Below are positions 27,783-36,268 of a DNA stretch of 64,000 nt, piece after piece; position 1 is the first letter of the stretch, and each line of letters begins with the position of its first letter. The notes beneath the pieces are model-generated. The model ran no database searches, was not told the origin of the DNA, and saw only the letters and a program-made list of their open reading frames with translations. The position numbers and the translations under genes are program-made. The stretch lies in contig CAZLPU010000003.1 of the NCBI GenBank assembly GCA_964561475.1, positions 55,684 to 119,683 of the forward strand, read 5' to 3'. The stretch is from CAYUYV01 sp964561475. GTDB lineage: Bacteria; Pseudomonadota; Alphaproteobacteria; JAJFIK01.

Positions 27783-30221
27783 ATGGCGGTTTCTCCTTTG
27801 TCCCCAGACGCCCTGTTGCGCCGGTGCGATCCCTCGGCGCTTCCCTTCGAGACCACCGAGGATCTGACCCCGGTGAACGGTCTCATGGGCCAGGAACGGG
27901 CAATCGAGGCGATCCGGTTCGGTACCCGGATCAGCCACCGGGGGTACAACCTCTTCATCCTCGGCCCCAACCGGTCCGGCCATGACCGGGCCGTGCGCCG
28001 CCTCCTGGGCCAGATTGCCGCTGAAGAGCCGGTGCCGTCGGACTGGGTCTATGTGAACAACTTCGCTTCCACCAATGAGCCCCAGGCCCTGCGCCTGAAG
28101 ACCGGGGAAGGGCGCCACCTGCGCGACCGGGTGAAAAGCGTCATTGACGATCTCAGCAATGCCCTTCCGGCCATTTTTCAGAGTGATGAATATCTCCACC
28201 GGCGCAAGGCCATAGAGGATGCCCTGGAGCGCAAGCACCGGGACGCCCTGGGCACGCTCCAGCAGGAGGCGGAGAGCCAGGGTATCGCCCTCCTCAGTAC
28301 ACCGAACGGTCTCCACGTGGCTCCCATCAAGGATGGGGATGTCATGCCGGCGGAGGATTTCGCCGCCCTTCCCGAAGAAGAGCGGGACCGGATCACCGGA
28401 CTGATCGACTCGATCGAGGATCAGGTGGAGGAGGTGTTCCGCCTCATCCCCCGCTGGGAAGCGGAGCGGGTGGAAAAACTGCGCCACCTGAACCAGGAAT
28501 TCGCCAATTTCGCCGTGGGCCATTCCATCAACGATCTCCGGGACGAGTTCCAGGGTGACGAGGATGTGTTGGCCTGGTTCGATGCCCTTGCCGATGACAT
28601 CGTCGAGCATGTGAGCCTGTTTGCGCCGGAAGCCGATCATTCCGATGAGGAAAGTCCGTCGACGCGGCCCGGCCAGCCGGAAAAAAGCCTGGAGCGGTAT
28701 GAGGTCAATCTCTTCGTCAACCACTCCGGCGCCACCGGGGCGCCCGTGGTCACCCTGGACCATCCGACCCTGGGCAATTTGGTGGGGCGGGTCGAGCACC
28801 GCACCCAGATGGGCGCTCTGGTCACCGATCCGGGCCTGATCCGGCCCGGTGCTTTGCATCTGGCCAATGGGGGCTACCTCCTGATCGACGCCTTGCGCAT
28901 GTTGCGCGAACCCCTGGCCTGGGACGCGCTCAAGCGGGCGCTGACCAACATGGAAGCGATTATTGAATCGCCCACGGAACATTACGCCGCGATCCAGACG
29001 GTCACCCTGAAGCCCGAGCCCATTCCCCTGGACGTGAAGGTGGTGCTGTTCGGCCCGCCCAATCTCTATTACATGCTGGCGGGGCGGGAGCCGGACTTCC
29101 CACGGCTGTTCAAGGTGCAGGTTGATTTTTCCGACCGGATCGACCGGAGCGATGAACTCGATCTGCGGTTTGCCCGGCTTGTCGCCACCCTGGTGCGGGA
29201 GGAAGGGCTCAAGCCCGTGGACGCAAGTGGTGTGGCCCGGGTGATTGAACGCAGCGCCCGGCTTGCGGGGGATGGCGGGCGTCTGTCCATCCTGTCCGAT
29301 CCCCTGGTGGAGTTGTTGTCCGAGGCGGATTACTGCGCCCGAGAAACCGGCGCGGAGATCATCACCGCCGAGCATGTGGACGAGGCCCTCAGTGCCCAGA
29401 TCGCTCGTGCGGACCGGCTTCGGGAGCGGGCACAGGAATCCATCACCAGCGAAATGATGCTGGTGGATACGGAAGGGGAGCGGGCAGGGCAGATCAATTC
29501 CCTTCTGGTCCGCAGTCTGCCCAATTTCCAGTTCGGTCTGCCCTCAAGGGTGACCGCCCGGGTACGGCCCGGCGGGAATGGTGTGCTGAACATTGACCGC
29601 ACCGTGGGCTTCGGGCGCTCGGTCTACAACAAGGGCGTGGAAATCCTCTCCGCCTGGTTTCTTTCCCAGTTCGCGACAGACAGGCCGATCCAGTTCACGG
29701 CCACCATCGTTCACGAGCAGAGCTACGGCCTCATCGACGGGGACAGTGCGTCCTCTACGGAGCTTTATGCGCTTCTGTCGGCCTTGAGCGAAACCCCCAT
29801 CACCCAGACCCTGGCGGTGACCGGTTCGGTCAACCAGTTCGGTGAAGTCCAGGTGGTCGGCGGGGTCAACGAGAAGATCGAAGGATTTTATGACATCTGC
29901 GCGGCCCGGGGGCTGACCGGCGAGCAGGGGGTGATGATCCCCGCCGGGAATGTCCGCAATTTGATGTTGCGCCGGGATATTGTCGGTGCGGCGGAACAGG
30001 GCCTGTTCCACATCTACCCGGTGCAGACCATTGAAGAGGGCATTGAACTTTTGACCGGTGTCCCCGCCGGGGAGCCCAACGACGAGGGCCATTATCCGGA
30101 AGGGACGATCTACAATCTGGTGGCCCGGCGGATCAAGGACCTGGCACCCGGTCGCGGCAATGGTCCTGTTGAGCCGCCCCGTCCGGCGCCGGCGCTCCGG
30201 CGCTGGTGGTGGCCGTTCTGA
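27783..30221 (+). CDS. Lon-like AAA protease (AAA_32/Lon_C family)
   Basis: 812 residues, LonH/YcbZ-like architecture: degenerate AAA N-terminal part, long helical middle (150-290) and C-terminal Lon protease domain. The Ser-Lys dyad is S655 in GDSASSTEL and K698 in VNEKIEGFYD, both intact. The P-loop position reads LGPNRSGHDRAV (61-70), with His where Walker A needs Lys, and the Walker B-like GGYLLIDAL ends in Ala not Glu, so ATP turnover is doubtful. Known relatives are called Lon protease family proteins of unclear physiology. Cytoplasmic. Confidence 0.88.
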   Translation: MAVSPLSPDALLRRCDPSALPFETTEDLTPVNGLMGQERAIEAIRFGTRISHRGYNLFILGPNRSGHDRAVRRLLGQIAAEEPVPSDWVYVNNFASTNEPQALRLKTGEGRHLRDRVKSVIDDLSNALPAIFQSDEYLHRRKAIEDALERKHRDALGTLQQEAESQGIALLSTPNGLHVAPIKDGDVMPAEDFAALPEEERDRITGLIDSIEDQVEEVFRLIPRWEAERVEKLRHLNQEFANFAVGHSINDLRDEFQGDEDVLAWFDALADDIVEHVSLFAPEADHSDEESPSTRPGQPEKSLERYEVNLFVNHSGATGAPVVTLDHPTLGNLVGRVEHRTQMGALVTDPGLIRPGALHLANGGYLLIDALRMLREPLAWDALKRALTNMEAIIESPTEHYAAIQTVTLKPEPIPLDVKVVLFGPPNLYYMLAGREPDFPRLFKVQVDFSDRIDRSDELDLRFARLVATLVREEGLKPVDASGVARVIERSARLAGDGGRLSILSDPLVELLSEADYCARETGAEIITAEHVDEALSAQIARADRLRERAQESITSEMMLVDTEGERAGQINSLLVRSLPNFQFGLPSRVTARVRPGGNGVLNIDRTVGFGRSVYNKGVEILSAWFLSQFATDRPIQFTATIVHEQSYGLIDGDSASSTELYALLSALSETPITQTLAVTGSVNQFGEVQVVGGVNEKIEGFYDICAARGLTGEQGVMIPAGNVRNLMLRRDIVGAAEQGLFHIYPVQTIEEGIELLTGVPAGEPNDEGHYPEGTIYNLVARRIKDLAPGRGNGPVEPPRPAPALRRWWWPF

Positions 30222-30243
30222 CCGGTTTTCAAAATCTCACAAT

Positions 30244-30257
30244 TTGATCTGCCTCAA
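30244..30257 (+). promoter_or_regulatory. FNR/Anr-type box
   Basis: TTGATCTGCCTCAA matches the FNR consensus TTGATnnnnATCAA at 9 of 10 defined bases. A TATGGT hexamer at 30279-30284 would place the box centre near -41 of a start around 30291, the position of a class II FNR-activated promoter. It drives the universal stress gene. Confidence 0.65.
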
Positions 30258-30458
30258 GGGCGCCCAAGATCATGGATCTATGGTCGTGAGCCATGACCGA
30301 TGGGATTGGGGCTGCCCCCTGTCTATGCCCGTCAATGGCGTCTATACTCATCGCCGTTACCCTCAAGGATTTCATCCGGGGCTGCTTCAGGGCGGGGCCA
30401 ATTTAGGGAGCTGTCGTCTTGGGGCTTTGCCCGGACACTGGCTTAAGGAGAACCAGCC

Positions 30459-31325
30459 ATGGCTATCCGCAAAATTCTTGTGCCCCTGACGGGTATGAAG
30501 CGGGACATCACCGCTTTACAGGCCGCGGCCGTAGTGGCCTTACGCCTTCAGGCCCATATCGAGGCCTTTTTCGTTCGTCCCGATCCGAGCGAGACGCTCC
30601 CCTTTCTGGGAGAAGGCGTCGCGGGCCCGGTGATCCAGGACATTCTGGTGGCGGCCAAGGAAGCGGCGGATGCCGCGGCCCAACGGTCCTGGGAAGCGGT
30701 GTCCAATCTGTCCCAGGCGGCCGGCATTCCCATCGTCGACACCGTGACCGGCCCCGGCCATGCCACCATGGCCTATGGGGAGGATACCGGCCCCTTTGGC
30801 GAAGTGATCTCCGCCCGGGCGCTGCTTTCGGATCTTGTGGTGTTCCTCTCGCCGGATCAGGACGAAGGCATGGGGATCAGTGATGCCCTCCAGGAATGCC
30901 TGATGAATGCGGGCCGGCCCATCTTCCTGGCGCCGGAACAGCCGATTGCCACCGTGGGTGAGGCCGCCACCGTGGGGTGGGACGGCAGCGCCGAGGCGGC
31001 CCATGCGGTCCGCGCGGCCATGCCGTTTCTGCGCCAGGCGTCCCGCATCGATATTCTGAATGTCACCAGCGGCGCCAAGGACACGTCCCTGACCGACCGT
31101 CTGGCCGACTATCTGGCCTATCATGGGCTGGCCAGCATTGAGCATGTGGTCCATCCCCAGGGTCGACCGATTGGCGAAGTGCTGATCAACGAAGCCCGGC
31201 GCATGGGCTCCGACGTGCTGGTGATGGGCGGCTACGGCCACAGCCGGCTGCGGGAAATGTTCGTGGGCGGTGCGACCCGGCAGATTCTCCGGGGTGCCCC
31301 CATCCCCGTGCTGCTCGCCCACTGA
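30459..31325 (+). CDS. Universal stress protein with two UspA domains
   Basis: 288 residues in two Usp folds (about 1-145 and 155-288). The first begins MAIRKILVPLTG; the second ends with GGYGHSRLREMFVGGATRQI, the G-2x-G-9x-G-type ATP-binding loop, and the closing strand PIPVLLAH. Tandem UspA proteins often respond to low oxygen or stationary phase. The FNR-like box about 210 bp upstream fits oxygen-limited induction. Start AAGGAGAACC precedes ATG 30459. Confidence 0.9.
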   Translation: MAIRKILVPLTGMKRDITALQAAAVVALRLQAHIEAFFVRPDPSETLPFLGEGVAGPVIQDILVAAKEAADAAAQRSWEAVSNLSQAAGIPIVDTVTGPGHATMAYGEDTGPFGEVISARALLSDLVVFLSPDQDEGMGISDALQECLMNAGRPIFLAPEQPIATVGEAATVGWDGSAEAAHAVRAAMPFLRQASRIDILNVTSGAKDTSLTDRLADYLAYHGLASIEHVVHPQGRPIGEVLINEARRMGSDVLVMGGYGHSRLREMFVGGATRQILRGAPIPVLLAH

Positions 31326-31354
31326 CCTTGCCCCTTGCCCTCGCCCTTGGCCCA

Positions 31355-31385
31355 GACCGCCAGAGGCCCAGAGGTACTGGCGGTC
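31355..31385. terminator. Convergent hairpin between usp and KAS III-like gene
   Basis: Perfect 9-bp stem GACCGCCAG (31355-31363) and CTGGCGGTC (31377-31385) with a 13-nt loop, lying between two converging genes. No T-run, so its efficiency is uncertain. Confidence 0.4.
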
Positions 31386-31397
31386 CGAGAGGGCCGG

Positions 31398-32519
31398 TCA
31401 AAGGCGGGTGACGATCACGTTGCCCGCCGAATAGCCTGCGCCGAAGGAACAGATGATGCCCTTGTCTCCGGGGGCAAAATCGCTGCTGTATTTATGAAAG
31501 CAGATGATCGAGCCGGCGGAACTGGTGTTGGCGTAGGTGTCCAGGATCACCGGCGCATCGGCGGCCGTGGCTTCCCGGCCCAGAACCCGCTTGGCCACCA
31601 GCTCGTTCATGTTGATATTGGCCTGGTGGAGCCATAGCCGGCGCAGCATCTCCGGCTGGATGGCATGTTCCGTGAGGTGATTGATAATCAGGTCGGCCAC
31701 CCAGGGCACCACTTCCCGGAACACCCTGCGTCCTTCCTGGACGAAAAGCTTGTCCGGCAGACCGATCCCTTCCGGAGCCGCCCGGTTGAGGAAGCCGAAA
31801 TTGTTCCGGATATTGTTCGAGAACTGAGTGGCCAGCCGTGTGCCGATGATCTTGAAGGCCGGGCCGGCGTTATGGAACCGCTCGTTCTCCAAAAGGATAG
31901 CCGTGGCCGCGTCCCCGAAAATGAAATGGCTGTCCCTGTCCCGGAAATTCAGGTGACCGGAACAGATTTCCGGATTGACCACCAGCACGGACCGGGCGTT
32001 GCCGTTGCGGATCATGTCCGCGGCCGTCTGTATGCCGAAGGTTGCCGAAGAACAGGCCACGTTCAGGTCGAAGGCAAAGCCGGTGATGCCCAGGGCCTGT
32101 TGAACCTCGATGGCCACGGCAGGGTAGGGACGCTGAAGATTGGAGCAGGCGCACAGAACCGCGTCGATATCCTCGGGCCTTTTGCCCGCATTGGCCATGG
32201 CTTCCCGGGCAGCATCGACCGCCATCTGCGCGAGGATCGACAGCTCGTCATTGGAGCGTTCCGGCAGGCGGGGGCACATCACCTCGATGTCGAGGATGCT
32301 GTCCTTTTCCATCACATAGCGGCTTTTGATCCCTGAGGCCTTGAGGATGAATTCCGCGCTGGAGGGCTGGAGCGCCTCCACGGTGCCCGCTGCGATGGCA
32401 TCGGCGTTGCGGGTGTTGAAGGCTTCCACATAGGCGTTGAAGGAGGCGACGAGTTCTTCGTTGCTGATGGCATTGGGGGGCGTGAAAAGCCCGGTGCCGC
32501 TGATCAGGATGCCGGTCAC
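31398..32519 (-). CDS. Beta-ketoacyl-ACP synthase III-like condensing enzyme
   Basis: Thiolase-fold enzyme, 373 residues from GTG 32519, chosen because GAGGAGG lies seven bases upstream. The catalytic triad is present: Cys in LNVACSSATFG, His in WLHQANINMN, Asn in DTYANTSSAG. It is longer than housekeeping FabH (about 320) because of an insertion near residues 40-100. It resembles the long FabH paralogues used for longer or unusual acyl primers. Convergent with the universal stress gene; start site is 85 bp from tag. Confidence 0.85.
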   Translation of the reverse strand: MTGILISGTGLFTPPNAISNEELVASFNAYVEAFNTRNADAIAAGTVEALQPSSAEFILKASGIKSRYVMEKDSILDIEVMCPRLPERSNDELSILAQMAVDAAREAMANAGKRPEDIDAVLCACSNLQRPYPAVAIEVQQALGITGFAFDLNVACSSATFGIQTAADMIRNGNARSVLVVNPEICSGHLNFRDRDSHFIFGDAATAILLENERFHNAGPAFKIIGTRLATQFSNNIRNNFGFLNRAAPEGIGLPDKLFVQEGRRVFREVVPWVADLIINHLTEHAIQPEMLRRLWLHQANINMNELVAKRVLGREATAADAPVILDTYANTSSAGSIICFHKYSSDFAPGDKGIICSFGAGYSAGNVIVTRL

Positions 32520-32604
32520 GAATGTGCCTCCTCTTTTCTCTTTGGGGCTGTTTTCATTGGTCTGAGCCCGTTCCGTTATAAGGGCGTCGCCGGGGGGCGG
32601 CAAA

Positions 32605-33198
32605 TCACGCCATGTCCCGGCAGACCCGGTGGCGGGGGCAGGTGGTCAGATGGTCGTTCACCATGCCCACGGCCTGGGCGAAGGCATAGACGATGGTGGG
32701 TCCGCAAAAGGTAAATCCCCGGGCTTTCAGGGCCTTTGAGAGGGCCTTGCTCATGTCCGTCTGGGCGGGGACCTGATCCAGGGTCTGCCATTGGTTCTGG
32801 AGGGGCTTGCCGTCGACAAAGCTCCAGAGGAAATCCGAGAACCCTTCGCCCGCGTCCATCATGGCAAGCCAGGCCCGGGCATTGCCGATGGTGCCTTCGA
32901 TCTTGCCCCGGTGACGCACAATGCCCGCATCCTGAAGCAGGGCCGCGACCTTCCTGTCGTCGTAGCGGGCAATGCGCTCGGGCTCGAAGCCGTCAAAGGC
33001 CGCCCGGAACGCCTCGCGTTTGCGCAGAATGGTGATCCAGGACAGACCCGCCTGGAACCCGTCCAGGATCAGCTTTTCGAAGAGCGCCCGGTCATCCCAC
33101 TCGGGCACGCCCCATTCCGTGTCGTGATAATCAATGTAGAGCGGGTCGGCGCCCACCCAGCCGCAACGGTCTCCGGTGGCGGGTTTCGTGTCGGCCAT
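32605..33198 (-). CDS. tag: DNA-3-methyladenine glycosylase I
   Basis: HhH-family base excision enzyme removing 3-methyladenine. 197 residues from ATG 33198. Zinc-snap residues are in place: CGWVGADPLYIDYHDTEWG at the N terminus and NDHLTTCPRH at the C terminus. DGFQAGLSWITIL is the lesion pocket; the position of the key Glu38 of E. coli Tag is Asp here, as seen in some alphaproteobacterial members. Starts 4 bp after the VOC gene stop. Confidence 0.94.
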   Translation of the reverse strand: MADTKPATGDRCGWVGADPLYIDYHDTEWGVPEWDDRALFEKLILDGFQAGLSWITILRKREAFRAAFDGFEPERIARYDDRKVAALLQDAGIVRHRGKIEGTIGNARAWLAMMDAGEGFSDFLWSFVDGKPLQNQWQTLDQVPAQTDMSKALSKALKARGFTFCGPTIVYAFAQAVGMVNDHLTTCPRHRVCRDMA

Positions 33199-33202
33199 GA
33201 TC

Positions 33203-33598
33203 TCATCCTTGTGCGTAACAGACCGCCTCGATCTTGTTTCCGTCCGGATCGAACAGGAAGGCGGCAAAACAAGTGGGCGCCATGTCGCCGCGTAATCCCG
33301 GCGGTCCAGCATCGGATCCCCCGGCAGCAAGCCCCGCCGCGTGAAAGGCACAGACCGCAGCCCGGCTCGGGGCGCGGAAACTCACATGGGTGCCGATGCC
33401 CGGGCAGGGATCCACATCGTCAAAGGGCCTTGTGATCCAGAATACAGGGCTTGTGTCTCCGAATGCGATGGCCGGGGTGAAAACATGGAGAATACGGAAG
33501 CCTACGGTTCCCAGTACCGGCTCATAAAACGCACGGGCCCGGGCGATGTCGGCAACGCCGAGGGAGACATGATCAAGACAGGGTTGGGGATGGTACAT
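33203..33598 (-). CDS. VOC-family (glyoxalase/dioxygenase superfamily) protein
   Basis: 131 residues. ATG 33598 opens the first beta-alpha-beta-beta-beta module (LDHVSLGVADIARARAFYEP), and the second module ends with FLFDPDGNKIEAV, the typical VOC closing strand with a metal-binding Glu. Single-subunit VOC proteins dimerise to form the active site; substrate unknown. Upstream gene of a likely two-gene operon with tag. Confidence 0.85.
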   Translation of the reverse strand: MYHPQPCLDHVSLGVADIARARAFYEPVLGTVGFRILHVFTPAIAFGDTSPVFWITRPFDDVDPCPGIGTHVSFRAPSRAAVCAFHAAGLAAGGSDAGPPGLRGDMAPTCFAAFLFDPDGNKIEAVCYAQG

Positions 33599-33998
33599 GG
33601 CTGGTGTCCTTCGTGTCCGCCCGGGTGCTTGCGGTTCTCCATGCTTCCCGCCCCCTTTCCCCAAGCAGGGGACTGTTGGGTGCAGAGTACTTTTGGGTGC
33701 AGAGTTTGGCGCCCATTGGGGGGCTTTGCCGCATCTGGCCTGGCGGGTTGGAGGCGGGCAGGGCACGGAGAAGATCATAGCCAGCATGAACAAATCAAGA
33801 ACATTTATTCCGTGTGAATAGGAGACCAGCGCGGGTCCCGGCGGCAATGCGAGCCCTTATGGGGTGGCAGGCCCTCACTACTCTGCCTCAGGAAAATATG
33901 CGTGCATGAAGGGCTGCCTGCCACCGCCGGGCATTTCGTGGAGAGTTTCGGGCGGGCGAGACTTCGGAAAAAGCTGTGCACGGATTACCGGATCCGGA
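33599..33998. other. 400-bp region without a gene
   Basis: Lies between the VOC start and the DUF3574 stop. It holds a 13-bp direct repeat TTGGGTGCAGAGT at 33676-33688 and 33693-33705, and an AT-rich patch near 33785-33820 that probably carries the VOC-tag promoter. No convincing open frame. Confidence 0.5.
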
Positions 33999-34442
33999 TC
34001 AGAACCGGACGCAAACGGGCGCATCCGTGCGCAGGACCGATTGCTGGCTGAACTGGTCCTTGTACGTCTCGATCAGCGTATCAATCGCGTTATTGTCCGC
34101 ACCATCGTGGAGGCGCACCAGCACGCGGGAAGGCTCCCGGCCATCCTGGCCGGTTTCCCGATTGCGCCAGTGCCCGGAGGCTTCCACGAGTGTGAAGCCC
34201 TGGGGAAACCGCGTTGCAATCTCCCGTGTCCGGAATGCTTCCCAGGCTTCATCGGCAATCGGCACGCCGCCGGGGTCATGGAGACCAAAATAAAGGGTGG
34301 TTTCGGTCATGGGCATCCCCCCAACCAGGCCTGCACAGGGGTCGATGGCGGTGCACGCGCCAAGGCCAGTCAGACCACTGACGGCAAGCATGGCCCTCAA
34401 CAGATAGGGGGAGGGGCGCGAGATGGTCTGGCCTGCCGGCAT
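33999..34442 (-). CDS. DUF3574 lipoprotein
   Basis: 147 residues with a signal sequence ending in the lipobox LGAC (LAVSGLTGLGACTAI). The mature part matches DUF3574: TETTLYFGLHDPGG, FRTREIATRFPQGFTL, GHWRNRETG, REPSRVLVRLHDG and YKDQFSQQSVLRTD. It is probably a periplasmic membrane-anchored protein. No function is known for the family. Confidence 0.78.
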   Translation of the reverse strand: MPAGQTISRPSPYLLRAMLAVSGLTGLGACTAIDPCAGLVGGMPMTETTLYFGLHDPGGVPIADEAWEAFRTREIATRFPQGFTLVEASGHWRNRETGQDGREPSRVLVRLHDGADNNAIDTLIETYKDQFSQQSVLRTDAPVCVRF

Positions 34443-34458
34443 CGTGCGGGACCGGCGG

Positions 34459-35076
34459 TCAGTACCGCAACCGGTTCTTGTCCCGCTCCGCCTTGTGGGC
34501 GGCGGTCACATCCTGGGTGTCCTCCGGTCCCCACCAGAAGGCGCCGGTCTGGACCCATTGGTTGGGAACCGTGTGTCCTTCATCATCAATGCGGGTAAAG
34601 GTATCCTCGTCGCCACCGTTACGGCCTGGATCCCGGCGCATGGACGCGAAGGCGTTTTCCTGGGGCGTGTTTTCGATCACCCAGGCGGAATTGATGATGT
34701 GGGAGCCATTGGCGGTGACATCGAGCACGTCGACCGCATCATAATTCTGCTGCCAGACATCATAGCGGATCCAGCACACGAAGCCCTCATCGGCCAGGGC
34801 CTTGCGGCGCTTGACTTCCCGGGAAATGGTGCCCGCGTGGCTGGTCCAGCCCCAGATGACCATCAACACATAGGACAGGCCCAGGGACACGAAGTAGCCA
34901 TAGCCCAGAAGCCGTGGCGACAGATCCTGCCCGTAATTCGCCCGGACCAGAGCCACGGCGATCAGCAGCAGCACCGCCAGGGGAAAAATCGAAAAGAAGC
35001 TGAACTTCAGAAAACTCCGGGACCGGCGGATCCTTGTCGACGTTCTCAGCAAACGATTGCGTTCAGCTTTGTCCAT
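34459..35076 (-). CDS. Membrane protein with two helices, unknown function
   Basis: 205 residues. Two membrane segments (about 26-46 and 57-77) lie near a basic N terminus (MDKAERNRLLRTSTRIRRSR), followed by a soluble domain of about 125 residues with Trp-rich and Asp-rich patches. There is no signal peptide cleavage motif. Transcribed in the same direction as the DUF3574 lipoprotein 17 bp away, possibly as a unit. I do not recognise the family. Confidence 0.65.
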   Translation of the reverse strand: MDKAERNRLLRTSTRIRRSRSFLKFSFFSIFPLAVLLLIAVALVRANYGQDLSPRLLGYGYFVSLGLSYVLMVIWGWTSHAGTISREVKRRKALADEGFVCWIRYDVWQQNYDAVDVLDVTANGSHIINSAWVIENTPQENAFASMRRDPGRNGGDEDTFTRIDDEGHTVPNQWVQTGAFWWGPEDTQDVTAAHKAERDKNRLRY

Positions 35077-35214
35077 GATCTCTTCCCCCGTTTGGATTTC
35101 ATGCCCTGCGCGGATCCGATACCCCGTGCGGACCCGATGATCCTGGTTTCGGTGTTCCAGGGCCCGCGTGCTGCCGATCCGGTGGCGCGCTCACGCCATG
35201 ATGCGGTCATCTGA

Positions 35215-36138
35215 CTACGCTGTTTCCGGCAAAACAACCCAATCCGGAATGTGGATGATGGCGGGCTGGCCGCCGATGCTCAAGTCCTGGCCCGCCGCCT
35301 GGGCATCCCGGAGCCGGTCCACCCGGATCAGGGCCAGCACCCGGACCCGCTCCCCATCCAGAGCAAGACCACTGGTCACCGTGCCGATATCCTTGCCCCC
35401 TGCCTGGACCGGGGTGCCCTGATCCGGCACTCCGGCACCAATTGCCAGATCCAGGGGCAGGATGCGCTTGCGCACGGATCCACGGTGTTTGGTGCGGGCG
35501 GTCAGTTCCTGGCCCACATAACAGCCTTTGCGGAAATCCACCCCGTGGAGTTCCTCCACATTGCTTTCCAGCAGGAAGGAGACCTCAGGCAGAATATCCC
35601 GGCCGCCCACGGGCACCCCGAGGGTCAGGCAGTGGCGGGTGTAATCCTCAAGGCTGCCCTCAGGGGCGCTGGCCGCGGTGGAGGGCAGGGGGCGTCCTTC
35701 GGGGACCAGCAGACGTTGTCCCAGGGCCGCCAGTCTGGGGTCCGTCAACCGCAGACACTCCTGGTCCCGCTCCACCCGGCCTGGTTCGAGGGCTTCCGCC
35801 GGAAAAAGGGCGTAGGCAGACCATTTGTCCGTGACATCCGTGATCGTCACCGCAGCGCGCATCTTGTACATGGTCAGGCGCTTGCGCAGGGTCTCCGCCC
35901 GGGCGGCTTCACAATCGAACAAAAGGGCATCCGCGTCCTGAAGGATCAGGAAATCGAACAGGAACTTGCCCTGGGGGGTGAGCAGGGCGGCATAAATGGC
36001 CGTCTCCTCCGTCACCTTGTCGATGTCATTGCTGATCAGGCCCTGGATAAAGCTCCTTGCCTCCGGCCCTTCAAGGCGCAAAAAGGCCCGGTCAGTCAGT
36101 TTCACCCGCATCTGGTCCCTCGACGCCGTCTGATCCAT
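35215..36138 (-). CDS. ygfZ: Folate-binding protein YgfZ
   Basis: GcvT-fold protein needed for assembly or repair of some Fe-S enzymes. 307 residues. It carries the invariant KGCYVGQELTARTKHRG motif with the reactive Cys, plus GPEARSFIQGLISNDI near the start. ATG 36138 is used; ATG 36114 (MRVKLTD) is an alternative. Divergent from dihydroorotase. Confidence 0.92.
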   Translation of the reverse strand: MDQTASRDQMRVKLTDRAFLRLEGPEARSFIQGLISNDIDKVTEETAIYAALLTPQGKFLFDFLILQDADALLFDCEAARAETLRKRLTMYKMRAAVTITDVTDKWSAYALFPAEALEPGRVERDQECLRLTDPRLAALGQRLLVPEGRPLPSTAASAPEGSLEDYTRHCLTLGVPVGGRDILPEVSFLLESNVEELHGVDFRKGCYVGQELTARTKHRGSVRKRILPLDLAIGAGVPDQGTPVQAGGKDIGTVTSGLALDGERVRVLALIRVDRLRDAQAAGQDLSIGGQPAIIHIPDWVVLPETA

Positions 36139-36268
36139 GGCGTATCACCCTGCTCATCTGAACGTTGTCACTGCACCTTCATATGGGCACCGTCTACCGG
36201 AGGCATACCCCCTTACCGGCGGCCCGCCCATCCAAATCATTCCCTTGCTTTGAAAAGAGGCCCTTTCC

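Noticed and set aside
30343..30348. TATACT as an alternative -10 for the universal stress gene
   Set aside because: No acceptable -35 at 16-18 bp; the FNR box with TATGGT is better positioned.
33676..33705. TTGGGTGCAGAGT direct repeat as a CRISPR or iteron
   Set aside because: Only two 13-bp copies with a 4-bp gap, so neither an array nor an origin.
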